A DNA stretch of 64,000 nt from Yamagishiella unicocca. Its lineage: Eukaryota > Chlorophyta > Chlorophyceae > Chlamydomonadales > Volvocaceae. The DNA is taken from the NCBI GenBank assembly GCA_003116995.1, contig BDSL01000046.1, forward strand, positions 1-64,000, given 5' to 3'. How positions within the stretch are numbered: position 1 is the first letter of the stretch; each line of letters starts with the position of its first letter. Below are positions 45,924-56,752 of this stretch, in pieces. Both the position numbers and the translations under genes were made by a program. The notes below the pieces were generated by a model. The model had not been told where the DNA came from, searched no databases, and was given only the letters and a program-made list of their open reading frames with translations.

Positions 45924-48900
45924 ATGCACCTTTGCATCAGCTCCATATCAATTCCTCAGTCCATTCCCATATCATCAAGTAGGTCTACTAGGGCGCCGAC
46001 CTGTAGGGCTTGGCCTCGAGCGGATACTGGCCACACAAGCAGGCCACGCACATTGTATGGGCTTCTAGGTTTAAAAAGCTCAGCTACACTTGCGGACATC
46101 AGAGCGGCGTACCGGAGCGCCGCTCGGCGGCTTCACCCAGACACGAACGCATCGCCAACCGCGCAAGAGGACTTTCAGGTGATCGATCGAACTCGCTCTC
46201 GCCACCACGATTATCGCTCGTGTTAGACAAAATGGCCCATTACCGAACGCCTGGCTTCGCCACAGCACATCAAGGCGGCTTACGAAGTGCTGGGTGACAG
46301 CCGGCTCCGGCGATTGTACGACAACCTGGGTTTCGGGGCGCTAGGGCCCAGGTACGTGGAACTTTGGAGCTACTTCGGAGGAGCCGCGGAGAATGCAGGT
46401 GTGCGGGGCCAGGTTGGGTTTTCGTTTGCGTGAGGTTGAGGGCTGTTGCTTAGCCGGTGGGTGTTGCGGTTGGGCACGAGGCAAGGGTTGTTGCAATTGG
46501 AGGCGGCGCGAGGAACTCCATGCGATGCCAGGCGCGGAGTAGTCTCGGAGCGGGGGTCCGTGCTAATGTCCATTGGCCAAGTGACGCAGCGGCGTTGGCT
46601 TACCCACAGCGGGCGCCGGGAGGATACAGGTGAGCTGGCTAGGTGGGGCGGTACTTCGTTGGCAGGGCCAGCAGGGACCGTCATACTTGCAAACATGTTT
46701 CGAGGGGGCGACAGGTAGCGCCGGCGGAAACAGGGTGTGGCCGCTGCTGCGGTTGCTGCTGTGGATGCATGCTGGCGGGAAAACGTGAATGTGCTCACGT
46801 GCCACTTGCACCGGCTGACGTGGCTGGACGGACCGGGGCTCCAACCGGGGAGAGGCGCCTAGGGCAGTGGACGAGCAGCTTCGGGGGCTCCTTATTCGTA
46901 ACCGCCTCACCACCACCAGCGGTGTTGAGCGCCTCGGGACCACACGGCGAGGGCAGGAGGCGGGGTTGTGGACACGGCAACGGCAAGCGCGGCTGCTCCT
47001 CCCGCCGCCACTGCTGCTACTATTCATGCTGTCGCCGCCGCTCCACCAGCGCAGGGCCCAGCAGCCGGGATGTCCTAAGGACGGCGTGGGGCCGGACTCG
47101 AGTGGCTTTGCTTTGGGTGTCGGGTCTCCAGCCCGCCCGCCCCGCTCCCCCGCTGGTTGGGAGCGCCATGTCGCCAACGTGGGCCCCAAACTCTGCCTCA
47201 CCGCCACCCTCAGGCCGCGGCTCAGGTCGCTCCCCTGGTGCGGGTGGCGGCTCGGCGGGAGTCCGCGGTCGCGACGTGCACCTGGTCCTGGGCATCATGC
47301 TGAGTGAGGCGGCGCAAGGGGCGGACAAGGAGGTGGCGTATGAGGCGCTGGCGGCGTGCGAGGACTGCAGGGTGGGAGGCGGGGTGGGAGGTGGGGTGGG
47401 GGTTGGGGGTTGGGGGTTGGGGGAGGAAACACGGGGGCCGGCACGGTGGGGGGGGAGCCGAGGGGGCGGGGTCTTGAGGACAGGGGTGTCAAGAGAGGGG
47501 GTTGGGGCGAAGTGTATGGCCCCGGCCAGAAAGCGCGTTGTTGAGCCGCGAGGTTGCTGCCAATAGGTATGACGCTGCTGGCGGTGACGAGCGTACCGGG
47601 TTGGGTTGGGTTGGTGTTGCCGAGGCGTCGTTGTTGCCTTCGGGCGCATTTGGATTCGGTACGGTAGCCGGCCACCAGTACAAGCGACGTCAACACTGCA
47701 CCCCCTGTATAATCGACTCCCCCTCCCCCTGCTGTTCATAGCCCTGGCATCTCCTCTACCGTTGCTCGCTAGTCGCCGGTCGTCTGCGTCCTCTAAGCTC
47801 AGGCTCCCCCGCCCCTCTCCCCCTCAAAACCCTAAAACCCAGGGCACCGGCTACGCCACTGCCGCGCCGGTCTGCCCCGTGTGCGGGGGCAGCGGCCAGA
47901 TCCTGCGCTCCGAGTTCTGCGGCGCGGCGGCCAGCGGGCAGTACGGCGGGCCCAAGGTGCTGGCGCTGGCACCCTGCCCGGCGTGTGCGGGGACGGGTGA
48001 CGTCAGCCAGCCGCCGTGCGCGAGGTGCGAGGGGGCTCCAGGGAAGGTTTAGGGCCATTGAGGGGTTTCAAAGTGCCCAAAGGGGCCCCGCGCGTCGCGT
48101 TTTCCGGGTACGATTGAGTCGGGCCAGGTCACCTCGTTGCAGAGACCGCTATAGCGGAGCACTTGTTGTTCCGGACTTTTACCTACCAGAAGGAAGATGA
48201 AGGCAATCCTTTCGTCGCTGTTGGCTTCGACGCTACGCTGCGAAAACGTCTTCCCAAATCGCCCCCCTCCCCGGCCCCCTGCCCCTTCCCCCCGCTCCAG
48301 CTGCTCGGGCCGCGGTCGCCGCCTGGCGAGCCGCTACCTGGCGGTCCGTGTCCCCGCGGGGGTGGAGCGGGGGCAGCTGCTGCGAGTGGGGGGAGAGGGC
48401 GGCGCGGGCCGCTGCGGGGGCCCCCCAGGGGACCTGCTGGTTCGGCTGGAGGTGCGGCAGGCGGGTGGGATGCGGAAGGGGGGGGGGAGCGGCGAGGTGG
48501 AGTGGGGTGCAGAGGGGAGGGGGGCGGACGGGGGTGCTGCAGTGGTGGCATTAGGCGCCAGCTTAGGAACGGCAGTGCAGGGTCTCCACAGCTGCTAGTC
48601 CCTTCGGGCGGGTCGCTGCTGGCGGTCGGGGCCAATGGCGGTTGAGGTGGTGCCACAGGCCAGTTCTCCCCCGCTGCGATGAACCTCAGCACGCCCAGCA
48701 GCACACCCAGCAGCACACCCCAGGCCCCAGGAACACAGGGTGAGTCAGGCACCCCCGCGGCTGCAGTCTGTGGCCGCCCGCCATCTGTCCTCCACTCCAT
48801 CCGCCCCGAACCCGAACCGCCCCCCGTCCAGCCTCAGGCCCCATCACACCCTCAGCGACGCAATACCCTCTCCCGCCCCCCTGCTTGTATTGTACCCCCC

Positions 48901-49745
48901 CGCCCCCCCCCCCCGCAGGTCTACCCCGACGACAACCTGCAGCGCCGCGGTGACGACCTGCACAGCGCCCTGGCGGTGGACGTGTTCGTTGCGGTGCTGG
49001 GGGGCAGTGTGACGGTGGACACGGTACGGGGGAGGAGGCTGCTGGACGTCCCGCAAGGTGGGCAGCAAGGGGGGGAGCGAGGTGGGAGCCAGGGGGGGCC
49101 GGGGAAGGGGGCAGCGCGGGAGGGGGGCAGCGAAAGGGGAGAGCGAGGGGGCTGGCATAGAGACCCGGTTACACGACAGGGAGCGAGGGGGGCCCCGGGG
49201 GGTGGGGGGGCAGAGCGATGTAGCAGCGGCTGCTTCGGGCGATGGGAACAGCGGTGGGGTGGGGGAGAGAGCTGGGTTGGCAATCGAATTGGGTTTGCGG
49301 GGCAGGACCAGCGCCCCCGGCCAGTCCCCACGTGTGCGGCGGCGGCAGTGTTTGCCGCCGCCGCCATGCAATCCACACCACTTGATCTGCGCCAATCCCA
49401 ATCTGCCGCCGTGGGATAAGCATTTCCCCCCGAACCCGCCACGCAGGCGCTCAGCCGGGGGACGTGATCCGGCTCACGGGTGCGGGGGTGGCTCGCTCCC
49501 TCCCGGGCGGGGCGGGTCTGGTCCGCGGCGACCACTTCTTCCAGATCAGCGTAACCCTGCCAAGCGGCGACGACCTGTGCGGCCCCTCCCTGGAGAAGCT
49601 GCAACAGCTGGCGCGCATCGACAGCACGCTGAGGCGGCGGCGCCGGCAGGGCTCGGCGGGGGGCGCGGGGGAGCGGGACCTGGGATCCCCGGAGGGGCCG
49701 GGAGGTGGGGGGCCGGGGCGGGGCCCGGGACCAAGTCGGAATTAG
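45924..49745 (+). CDS. Type I (DnaJ/HSP40) co-chaperone, probably plastid
   Basis: J-domain co-chaperone that stimulates Hsp70 ATPase and binds unfolded substrate. Exon model: 45924-46178, 46266-46398, 47214-47371, 47843-48024, 48301-48451, 48919-49057, 49447-49745, giving 438 aa in frame. The join 46398/47214 is the least certain because a further small exon could lie between. The N-terminal ~50 residues are Ser/Arg-rich, as in transit peptides. The J domain starts LYGLLGLKSSATLADIRAAY with HPD intact (RRLHPDTN). A short Gly-rich linker follows. Four zinc-finger motifs are complete: CEDCRGTG, CPVCGGSG, CPACAGTG, CASCSGRG; the first and fourth are made across introns. The C-terminal substrate-binding domain has YLAVRVPAGV, RRGDDLHS, VDTVRGRRLLDVPQGAQPGD and IRLTGAGV. 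A Gly/Arg-rich tail ends the protein. Confidence 0.9.
49163..49200 (+). repeat. Short dispersed element in DnaJ intron 6
   Basis: ACCCGGTTACACGACAGGGA follows a G-rich purine tract about 105 nt after the exon 6 donor. It is the same leading block as seen in introns of the oxidoreductase, mTERF and M20 genes. Confidence 0.5.
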
Positions 49746-50305
49746 GGGGCTAGGTAGGGCCGGCGTACACCGAAGGAGTCGACCTGCGCCCCCCCAGCGG
49801 AGTTGTTGCGCTTTGACGGCAGCGGAGGTGCCCGTATAGGATTGAGGACGCGCCGAATGGGCGTGTAGCATACGAGTAGCTGGAGGCAACCGGTGACTTG
49901 AAGGGGCAGCAGGAGGAATCTTGCGGGCGGAAGGAAACCGTGGGAGGGTATGAGAGGCCGTGGGAGGGAGGAGGTGCGCCGGAAGCTCGGCGTCTCCCTC
50001 TGCACACTGGTCCAGGCCACTAGCAGGAGGTCGGCTATGACGTCCATCCAACATTGTGGTGTGGCGGGGCAGCGGGTCCCGTAGCAATGCTTATATGATA
50101 GGGCCGTACATGTTCGGCGGCAGGTGGGGTTTCTGGGTGTGTACTCTCCCAGGCTCCCAATCTGCCTGGACATTGTCTTATAAATGGTCGTAATAGTGAC
50201 TCTTACAACTACTTCGGCCACCGTGGAGCGCTTACCTTTCCAGATGCCAAGATGCATTTCGAGGCTGCCAAAGAACAGCAACACGCCCAGTTGCCTATGT
50301 GATGT

Positions 50306-50353
50306 TTTACATTATATCTATGTCGACGGTTTACATTACATCTATGTCGAGGG
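50306..50353 (+). repeat. 24-bp tandem repeat, two copies
   Basis: TTTACATTATATCTATGTCG plus ACGG is followed directly by the same unit with two changes. Confidence 0.9.
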
Positions 50354-50939
50354 TTAAAACACAATCCCTGTGTTTTAACGAGGTTCTGGAGCTGCCGGCC
50401 AAACTCCCTGCGACATACTCATGGCCAAACTGCGCACTTAAACCATATGGCCATACCCACACTTTCGAAGTTTTGCTTCAAATTAGTACTATGAAGGCAC
50501 ACGTCGCGAGGGCTCTTAAACCCTGACTCGTTAAGACGGGTAGTTTTCGGCCTCTGGTGACCTTGTTCACTGGCTGTGCGGATGATGACGTTCATGTGCC
50601 TGGGATCTGCGCCCTGGCAAAGTCCGGCCAAGAAGGATACCATCTTCACGGCATGCAGGCAATTTGGCTTGGGGAGAGGCGTTGCGGCAAATATGCGACA
50701 TATAAATGCGTCGCTAATTGCTGGGCTTTGGGCTTGAACACTCAGCGCATGGGCCTTGGAGCCGGGCTGGCGCCGCCTTCCCTTGGAAAACAAGAAGCCG
50801 CAGGTGGGGACTGCATACGGGGCAGCAAGGAAACCTTGAAGTTGGGGTGCTGCCGGGTGGGAGGGGCGTAGCGAGGGGATTGGACGGCTGGTCGAAACCC
50901 CTGTGCAGCATCGCATTCTGAAAACGTCAGCTGGGAGCG

Positions 50940-51640
50940 GAGTTGCGTGGGTTGCACTGGGCAAGCGCCAGGTGCAAGTAATGTGGGAGGGGAACCAGAC
51001 TGCACAACCGGATGACGGCGGTTATCAACGCCATTTCCTCTTCACACATTGTTCGGGGATAGAGATTCGTGAGGGCGCCGAGCAGTCCCGGGACGAACGG
51101 GCAGTCCTACTTCTGCTAGTTTGGTGCCACGTGCACTTCGGGGCTGTGCCAGTGCGTGAACATGTGCAAGGTTGCAGGGACGCTGGGGACGGTGAGAGCA
51201 GCGACTGGATTGTGGATTCAAGAGCTACGAGGTTAGGCGGAGGATGGGCATGACACGCTAGCGACATGGCTTACCGTACCGTACCAACCGGTTTCGACAG
51301 CTTCGGGGGCCGCAATTGAGTGTGGGCTATATGGTCCGGGTAGCACGTGGGACACCCTGCAGCTGTCGCGTGAGCCGGTCCTACCTTACGTAGAGCCACC
51401 ATGCAGCTGGCAGATCCAAGGGCAGCATCGAGGTCCGATACGTACAAGTGGGCTATGACCAGGATCATGAGTTGCAAGGGTTGGACTGGGCAAGCGCCTC
51501 TTGGAAACAAGGTGGGAGGGGACTCGAACTTTGCGACAGGATGACGGCGTTTATCAACGCCATTTCCTCTTAAGCATTGATCGGTGAGGGCGCCAGGTAG
51601 TCCAGAGACAAACGGGCAGTCCGAGGACGATGGGGCAGTC
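50940..51640 (+). repeat. Diverged direct repeat pair
   Basis: Segments near 50,950-51,110 and 51,480-51,640 share, in order, ACTGGGCAAGCGCC, GTGGGAGGGG, GGATGACGGCG, TATCAACGCCATTTCCTCTT, GTGAGGGCGCC and ACGGGCAGTCC, with clear divergence between them. The spacing is about 530 bp. This may be an old duplication or two copies of an unknown element. Confidence 0.8.
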
Positions 51641-53897
51641 CCCGGTCGGGAATGGTTTGGTGCGAAGTGTACGGCACAATAATACATACCCATACGTGCA
51701 GCCGGTCGGGTTTCATGTTTCCACGGTGCGTTGGCTTGGCCTCCGCGGGGCGGATTACGTCGTCGGCGTGGACACCACCAAGCAACCGCCAAGGACGGCT
51801 TGCGCCGCAGTCATGTCGGCGTCAGCGGCGACCGATTCTCACAGCAGGTACGAAAGCCCAAGGTGTCAGCAGGCCGGCGCAGGAGCCTCGCCGGTGGTCG
51901 TGGCGGTGGTGGCGGTAGGACCATGGCGTTGGGCCGTGGGCTGCGGCACCACGGGACAGACCTGGCGTCATCAGCTAGCAGCGGTTGTGGCGATGACAAG
52001 CAAGGCGACTGCGATGGTGGTGCCGACCTTCATATCCCCGGACCCTGTGGCAAACCACGTCTACGTCATTTTTAACCGTGACGGCTACCTAGATGCACCG
52101 GGTGCTGGCGGAACACTTGGTAGCCAGCAGCGATCGCGGGCCCTATGGGGGCTTTTCTTTTAGGAGAGCCCCCATATTTAGGCACGGAAAGCCACGAGCG
52201 CGAGGAAGGGCGGGAAGGGCGCGATCGTGGGCGTGTTAGGTGTGCGCTTTGGCATTGTCGACTGTGTTCCTGAGGAAGAATTGTTTGGTTTTGCTGGAGG
52301 CGACCCGCTTCGGCATGTTACACGTCATGCACTGTTTGCGCAACGCTTCGCGAAAGTATGTTCGAAATGCTGCACCTGCTGCTTTGGATCTGATTTTTCG
52401 GAAGGCGCACTGAGTTATTACTTGCTTGTTGTCCTCCAAGTTGTCCTCCAAGTGCCGCCGCGTCGAGATCTTTATTGCGGTACCCAAGGGAGCCAAAACA
52501 TTGTTGTCAACACTTTAGGACGCCAGTTCCCGGGACCGTGAGAGCGAGTGGAGAGAGTTTTAGAGTCGCAACGCCAGGAAATACTAAGACGGATTGTTTG
52601 CGTATTCCTCTCATGTGTGACCGCCACCAACATCTATGATGGAAGGCATTGGTTCTGAGGGAAACCTAACGGCAGTTGTCGTATGCTCGCAAGAAAGTCC
52701 CAAACATACTGCCGCATGTGCTCTGACCATAGGTATAGACATATAGTGGCCATGGATTGGCTGTTACTTGTTTTATATTTGATTGGATTAAGCTGAACGC
52801 AGAATCCTGCCTTGCCCATATGCCCAACTACAGGCACCCGGTTCAACAGTAAATCGTCGCTGTTTGGGACGGAGACTCGGCGTGCATCTTATACTCATGG
52901 TGGACAGAGGTGAGGTTGCTTGGCGATAAGCCATCTTGCGCACTCGGATTCTGCAAGATATGGTGCTAGCTCACTTTTAACCACGCTCGACGGCAAGAGT
53001 ACCCATAAGCCGTCCTATCTTCAATGGTGGATTGATGTCGCCTCGCACGTTAGCTGCTCTCATCGTTAATGTGTTGCAAGGCAAACTGGCTTGTGGCATG
53101 CATGCGCTCCTAGCGACTCTAACGTTACAAGATCCATTCCACGCATTACTTACACAGGTACACACTACATGCGCTCTACGCCATGGCTGCCGTGCACAAC
53201 CTATGGCAGACAGTAGTATGCGTGCACAACACTTCGCCACTCCATTGAGTGGTTCGAGCTGGTTCGAGTCTCAAGCTCCTGGATCGATCATACCGGTGTC
53301 AGGATACGACCTAATGCGTTTGGCTCTCTGAGCCTCATGTATGTCGCGGGAGGCTCAATCCGCAGTCGAACGCCGGTACAGCTGAGGTGACCTCCGTCCG
53401 TTTGGGCTATCCTTGCCATGCTGATTCGTCCTCCTACGAAGTCAACTACACTTCGTACTGGTCAGTGCACGTCCAACTGTTACACTTGTAAGTAGTTGTG
53501 TGTAAAGGTGGTTGACGTGGTTGACAGCGTCTGCATACCTGAAGCCCAGCAGCCAACCTGGTCGTGTAGGACTCAAAAAGTGCACTGAGTGTTCGTAACG
53601 CCCCTAACTCATTGCCTCTTCCGCCGCATTCCCCCTTCCTCCCGTAGGACCCCATGTGGTGTACGGCAGCGGCGCACTCTCAAGTGTCGCCAGCAGCCGT
53701 CCTGGTCTCCCTGGCATCCTAGTGATCAGTTTCAGCAGGTAGGTGAGCGAGGGCAGGGTACCGGTATGCAGGCCAGCAGCAAGGGTGGGTCCGGGCACCT
53801 ACGCTTATTGGGCAGCAGCCCGTCGTCAGGCCGGATTTGGGTGCCACAAATAGTAGGATACCGCCTGTTGTTGCTCGCTACCTTGCATGGTGACAGG

Positions 53898-54545
53898 CCG
53901 TGCTCTGACTCGCTCGCACCGCGCGCGGGTGTCGTGGAGGATCGGGTGGGGCAAGGTGTCTGCTGCATCGCTCAGCCAGCCCTTCAGCGTACGTCCAGCC
54001 CGCCAGACATATTTTTGCAGCCGGTTGTCTTCAGCAGCCTGCTTCCTCACAGCCGCGATAATCCAGCCTTCGGTGCAGCGGATGCCTTGTCCCGCCCGTT
54101 GTCCCGGCCCCTACAACCCTGGCCACGTAGAACCTACCACTGCTGCCGTATACCCTGCTTTACATACCTGCATACGCTGCTTTACATTTGTCGCCCGACC
54201 CTCGCGCCTGTATGCGACCACCGTCGCTAAGATGAACCGCCATTAACTACTTCTACATGCACCCACCTCCTCCGCCGTCCAACCCGGGGGGGGGTGTTTT
54301 GCACCCCTGCATCGCCCGAGCTACGTCATCATCTACGTACGACTACGATCGAGATCTGCGTACGACTGCGCTCTGAACTTGGGAGCGCACCTGCCGCCCA
54401 CCTGTCGCCAACGTGCTGCCCATCTGTGACCATCTACTTGCGAAATAAGGTATGTTGGTACGGGGTCCGGTCGGGGGCTGTGTGAGGTGGCTGCAGGATG
54501 TGGACATCGTACGTAAGGGGGTTAAGTACTCGATCATGCACGCGG
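53898..54545 (+). repeat. Partial unit at left of 2.2-kb tandem array
   Basis: Starting at GCTCTGACTCGCTCGCACC, this matches 55,183-55,850 and 57,390-58,065 with more divergence. It lacks the roughly 0.9 kb that follows in the full units, jumping from GATCATGCACGCGG straight to GGGTACGTGTATGTG. Confidence 0.85.
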
Positions 54546-56752
54546 GGGTACGTGTATGTGTGCGCGTCAGCGCGGACAGGTGCTGTATGTTGCGATGTCT
54601 TTGCGACTGGGGCCGGGACTTGGGTGCCGAGACGGCGACCAGGCGCAACCCTATCCTTTGCTTAATCCTAGTTTTTAGCAAGCTAGCAGTCAGCTCATTG
54701 TCAGCTGTTTACAGCAAGTCGGCTCTAACATCTCAGCAGTCGAACCATCGTCAGCCATAATGTCAGCAAGTCAGCCAGTAGCAGAGCTGCCGGCGAGTAC
54801 GGCGCCAGCCCCCGGCTCCCACCCGCGGTTCAGCGGCGCCTCCCCTAGATAGCTGTGATCGCTGAGCTGTAAACATCTAGTTGTGGCCGGTCCTTGTAAC
54901 CCTGTCACTCGTTACTGCCCTCCGTTCGCGCCCGCTCCCCCTCCCTACACAGGCTTTCCTCACAACGGTGCCATCCCGTCCGTCCGGAGGTGAGTTTTCG
55001 CATTCCTGACTTGTTGCATCAGTTGTGTGTTGCGGTAGGTGACAATAAAGCAATTGCCGTACATGGTCGTCATGGCCGTGGCCATGCCGTGGCCACGCCG
55101 TGCGCAGTTTGCAATGTTCGACACGACTTGCAACATGCACGACATCTGGAAGACCCTTCCACAACGTTGGCATTCCGGTTCGCGCTCTGACTCGCTCGCA
55201 CCTCGCGCGGGTGTCGTGGAGGATCGGGTGGGGCAAGGTGTCTGCTGCACCGCTCAGCCAGCCCTTCAGCGTACGTGCGTCCAGCCCGTCAGCCATATGT
55301 TTACAGCCGGTTGCCTTCAGCAGCCTGCTTCCTCACAGCCGCGATAATCCAGTCTTCGGTGCAGCGGACGTCTTGCCCCGCCCGTTGTCCCGGCCCCTCC
55401 GACTCTAGCCGCGTAGAACCTACCACTGCTGTCGTCACCTGTATACCCTGCTTTATTTACATTTGTCGCCCGACCCTCGCGCCTATATGCGACCACCGTC
55501 GCTAAGATGAACCGCCACTAACTACCGCTGCATGCACCCACCTCCTCCGCCCCGGGGGGGGGGTGTTTTGCACCCCTTCCCCTTCCCCGCCCTGCATCGC
55601 TCGAGCCCGCCCGCCCTACGTCATCATCTACGTACGACTACGATCGAGATCTGCGTACGACTGCGCTCTGAACTTGGGAGCGCACCTGCCACCCACCTGT
55701 CGCCAACGTGCTGCCTATATGCTGTGACCATCTACTTGCGAAAGAAGGTATGTTGGTGCGGGTCCGGTCGTCAGGGGCTGGATGTATGAGGCGGCTGCAG
55801 GATGTGGACATCGTACGCAAGGGGGTTATTAAGTACTCGATCATGCACGCGGGTAAGCGCAAGTGGTGTGAGCATTCATCATGGAATAAACGCTTTTATT
55901 GCCTCCTATGGCGTGTCGCAGGTTACCGTACGTTTCAAGAGAGACCACACCGCCGGTCTAGCGGCGGCAACCAGCTGCCGCCGCCACCCGCTAACCAACG
56001 TCGTAGTCACCACCGCCATCCCGTATCCGCCTCCGTCGCTACTTGACAGCCGACATGCCGCTGGACCTCCACCATCGCCTCCAGTCACTGCCCGCCGTCG
56101 CCGCGGCCGGCTGCACGTACGGCAGGCGCGTGCCGCCCACGTGCGGCATTTACGTATGTACGGCAGCAGGCACGCGTTCACGGTGTAGGCAGCTGCCCCA
56201 ACCGCCCACTACGTTGCGCCCGCCATCCAGGACGGAGCTGTCTGGCGGCCCTCCCGACGTATCTGCAGAGGTCGTCATTTGGCTACAGGACGGAGCGCTT
56301 CAGGACGGAGCGAGGGGGCATCGCGAGGACCTGGATGGCACTCCTCTATCTCCTCCAGCTCGGTGCTGCCGACAATGCACCTGATGATGACACGGCTCTA
56401 GTCGCTGCTAGCGGCGGCTCTCACCCGCCACAAGGCGAATCGCTGTTCCTCGTTCCGACCTGTGTGGATGGTCTGCTTGGGGCTCGGAGGGATGGCGGCG
56501 ACGTCCCGAGCTGGACGATCAGCTGTTCAACCTCGTCGAGGATTCGGCCGATGCGGGCCAAGGCGATGCGGGCCAAGGCGATGCGGGGCAGCACGAGTCG
56601 ATACCTCGAGGCTCTGCCGCTCCGGTAGGTGATGGCTGGTGCACGGGACGGGAGTCGATCGGGCACGTGCGTGTGTTAATTAGCGCTAAGTCGCAAAACT
56701 CCGTGGAAGAATAAATGTCTCGGATGGCGGTACGTCTGGTGTAGGGAATCGG
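54546..56752 (+). repeat. 2,207-bp tandem repeat unit 1
   Basis: Full unit from GGGTACGTGTATGTG to GTAGGGAATC. It is nearly identical to the next unit: many blocks recur exactly 2,207 bp further on. It contains a short frame beginning MSASQPVAELPA, a GGGGGGGGTGTTTTGCACCC block, and 15-bp GATGCGGGCCAAGGC repeats near its end. No complete transposase, reverse transcriptase or other domain is seen. Confidence 0.93.

Larger units (their letters stand above)
49746..53880. other. Gene-poor stretch
   Basis: No gene is supported. The region is AT-richer than the gene block. It contains a 24-bp repeat (50,306-50,353) and a diverged direct repeat pair (about 50,940-51,110 and 51,480-51,640). Frames such as 51,630-52,163 (+) and 52,227-52,541 (+) have no recognisable domain, no convincing splice partners and atypical composition. 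52,600-53,880 looks unique and non-coding. Confidence 0.6.

Noticed and set aside
48025..48052. CARCEGAPG as the fourth DnaJ zinc motif
   Set aside because: The frame ends in a stop shortly after; splicing at 48,024 gives a better motif (CASCSGRG) and correct phase.
51630..52163. 177-codon frame on +
   Set aside because: No recognised domain and it overlaps a diverged repeat; no splice or composition support.
53255..53285. tRNA-like GGTTCGAGTC box
   Set aside because: No matching A box, acceptor stem or anticodon arm around it. The same was found for GTTCGAGACC near 41,683.
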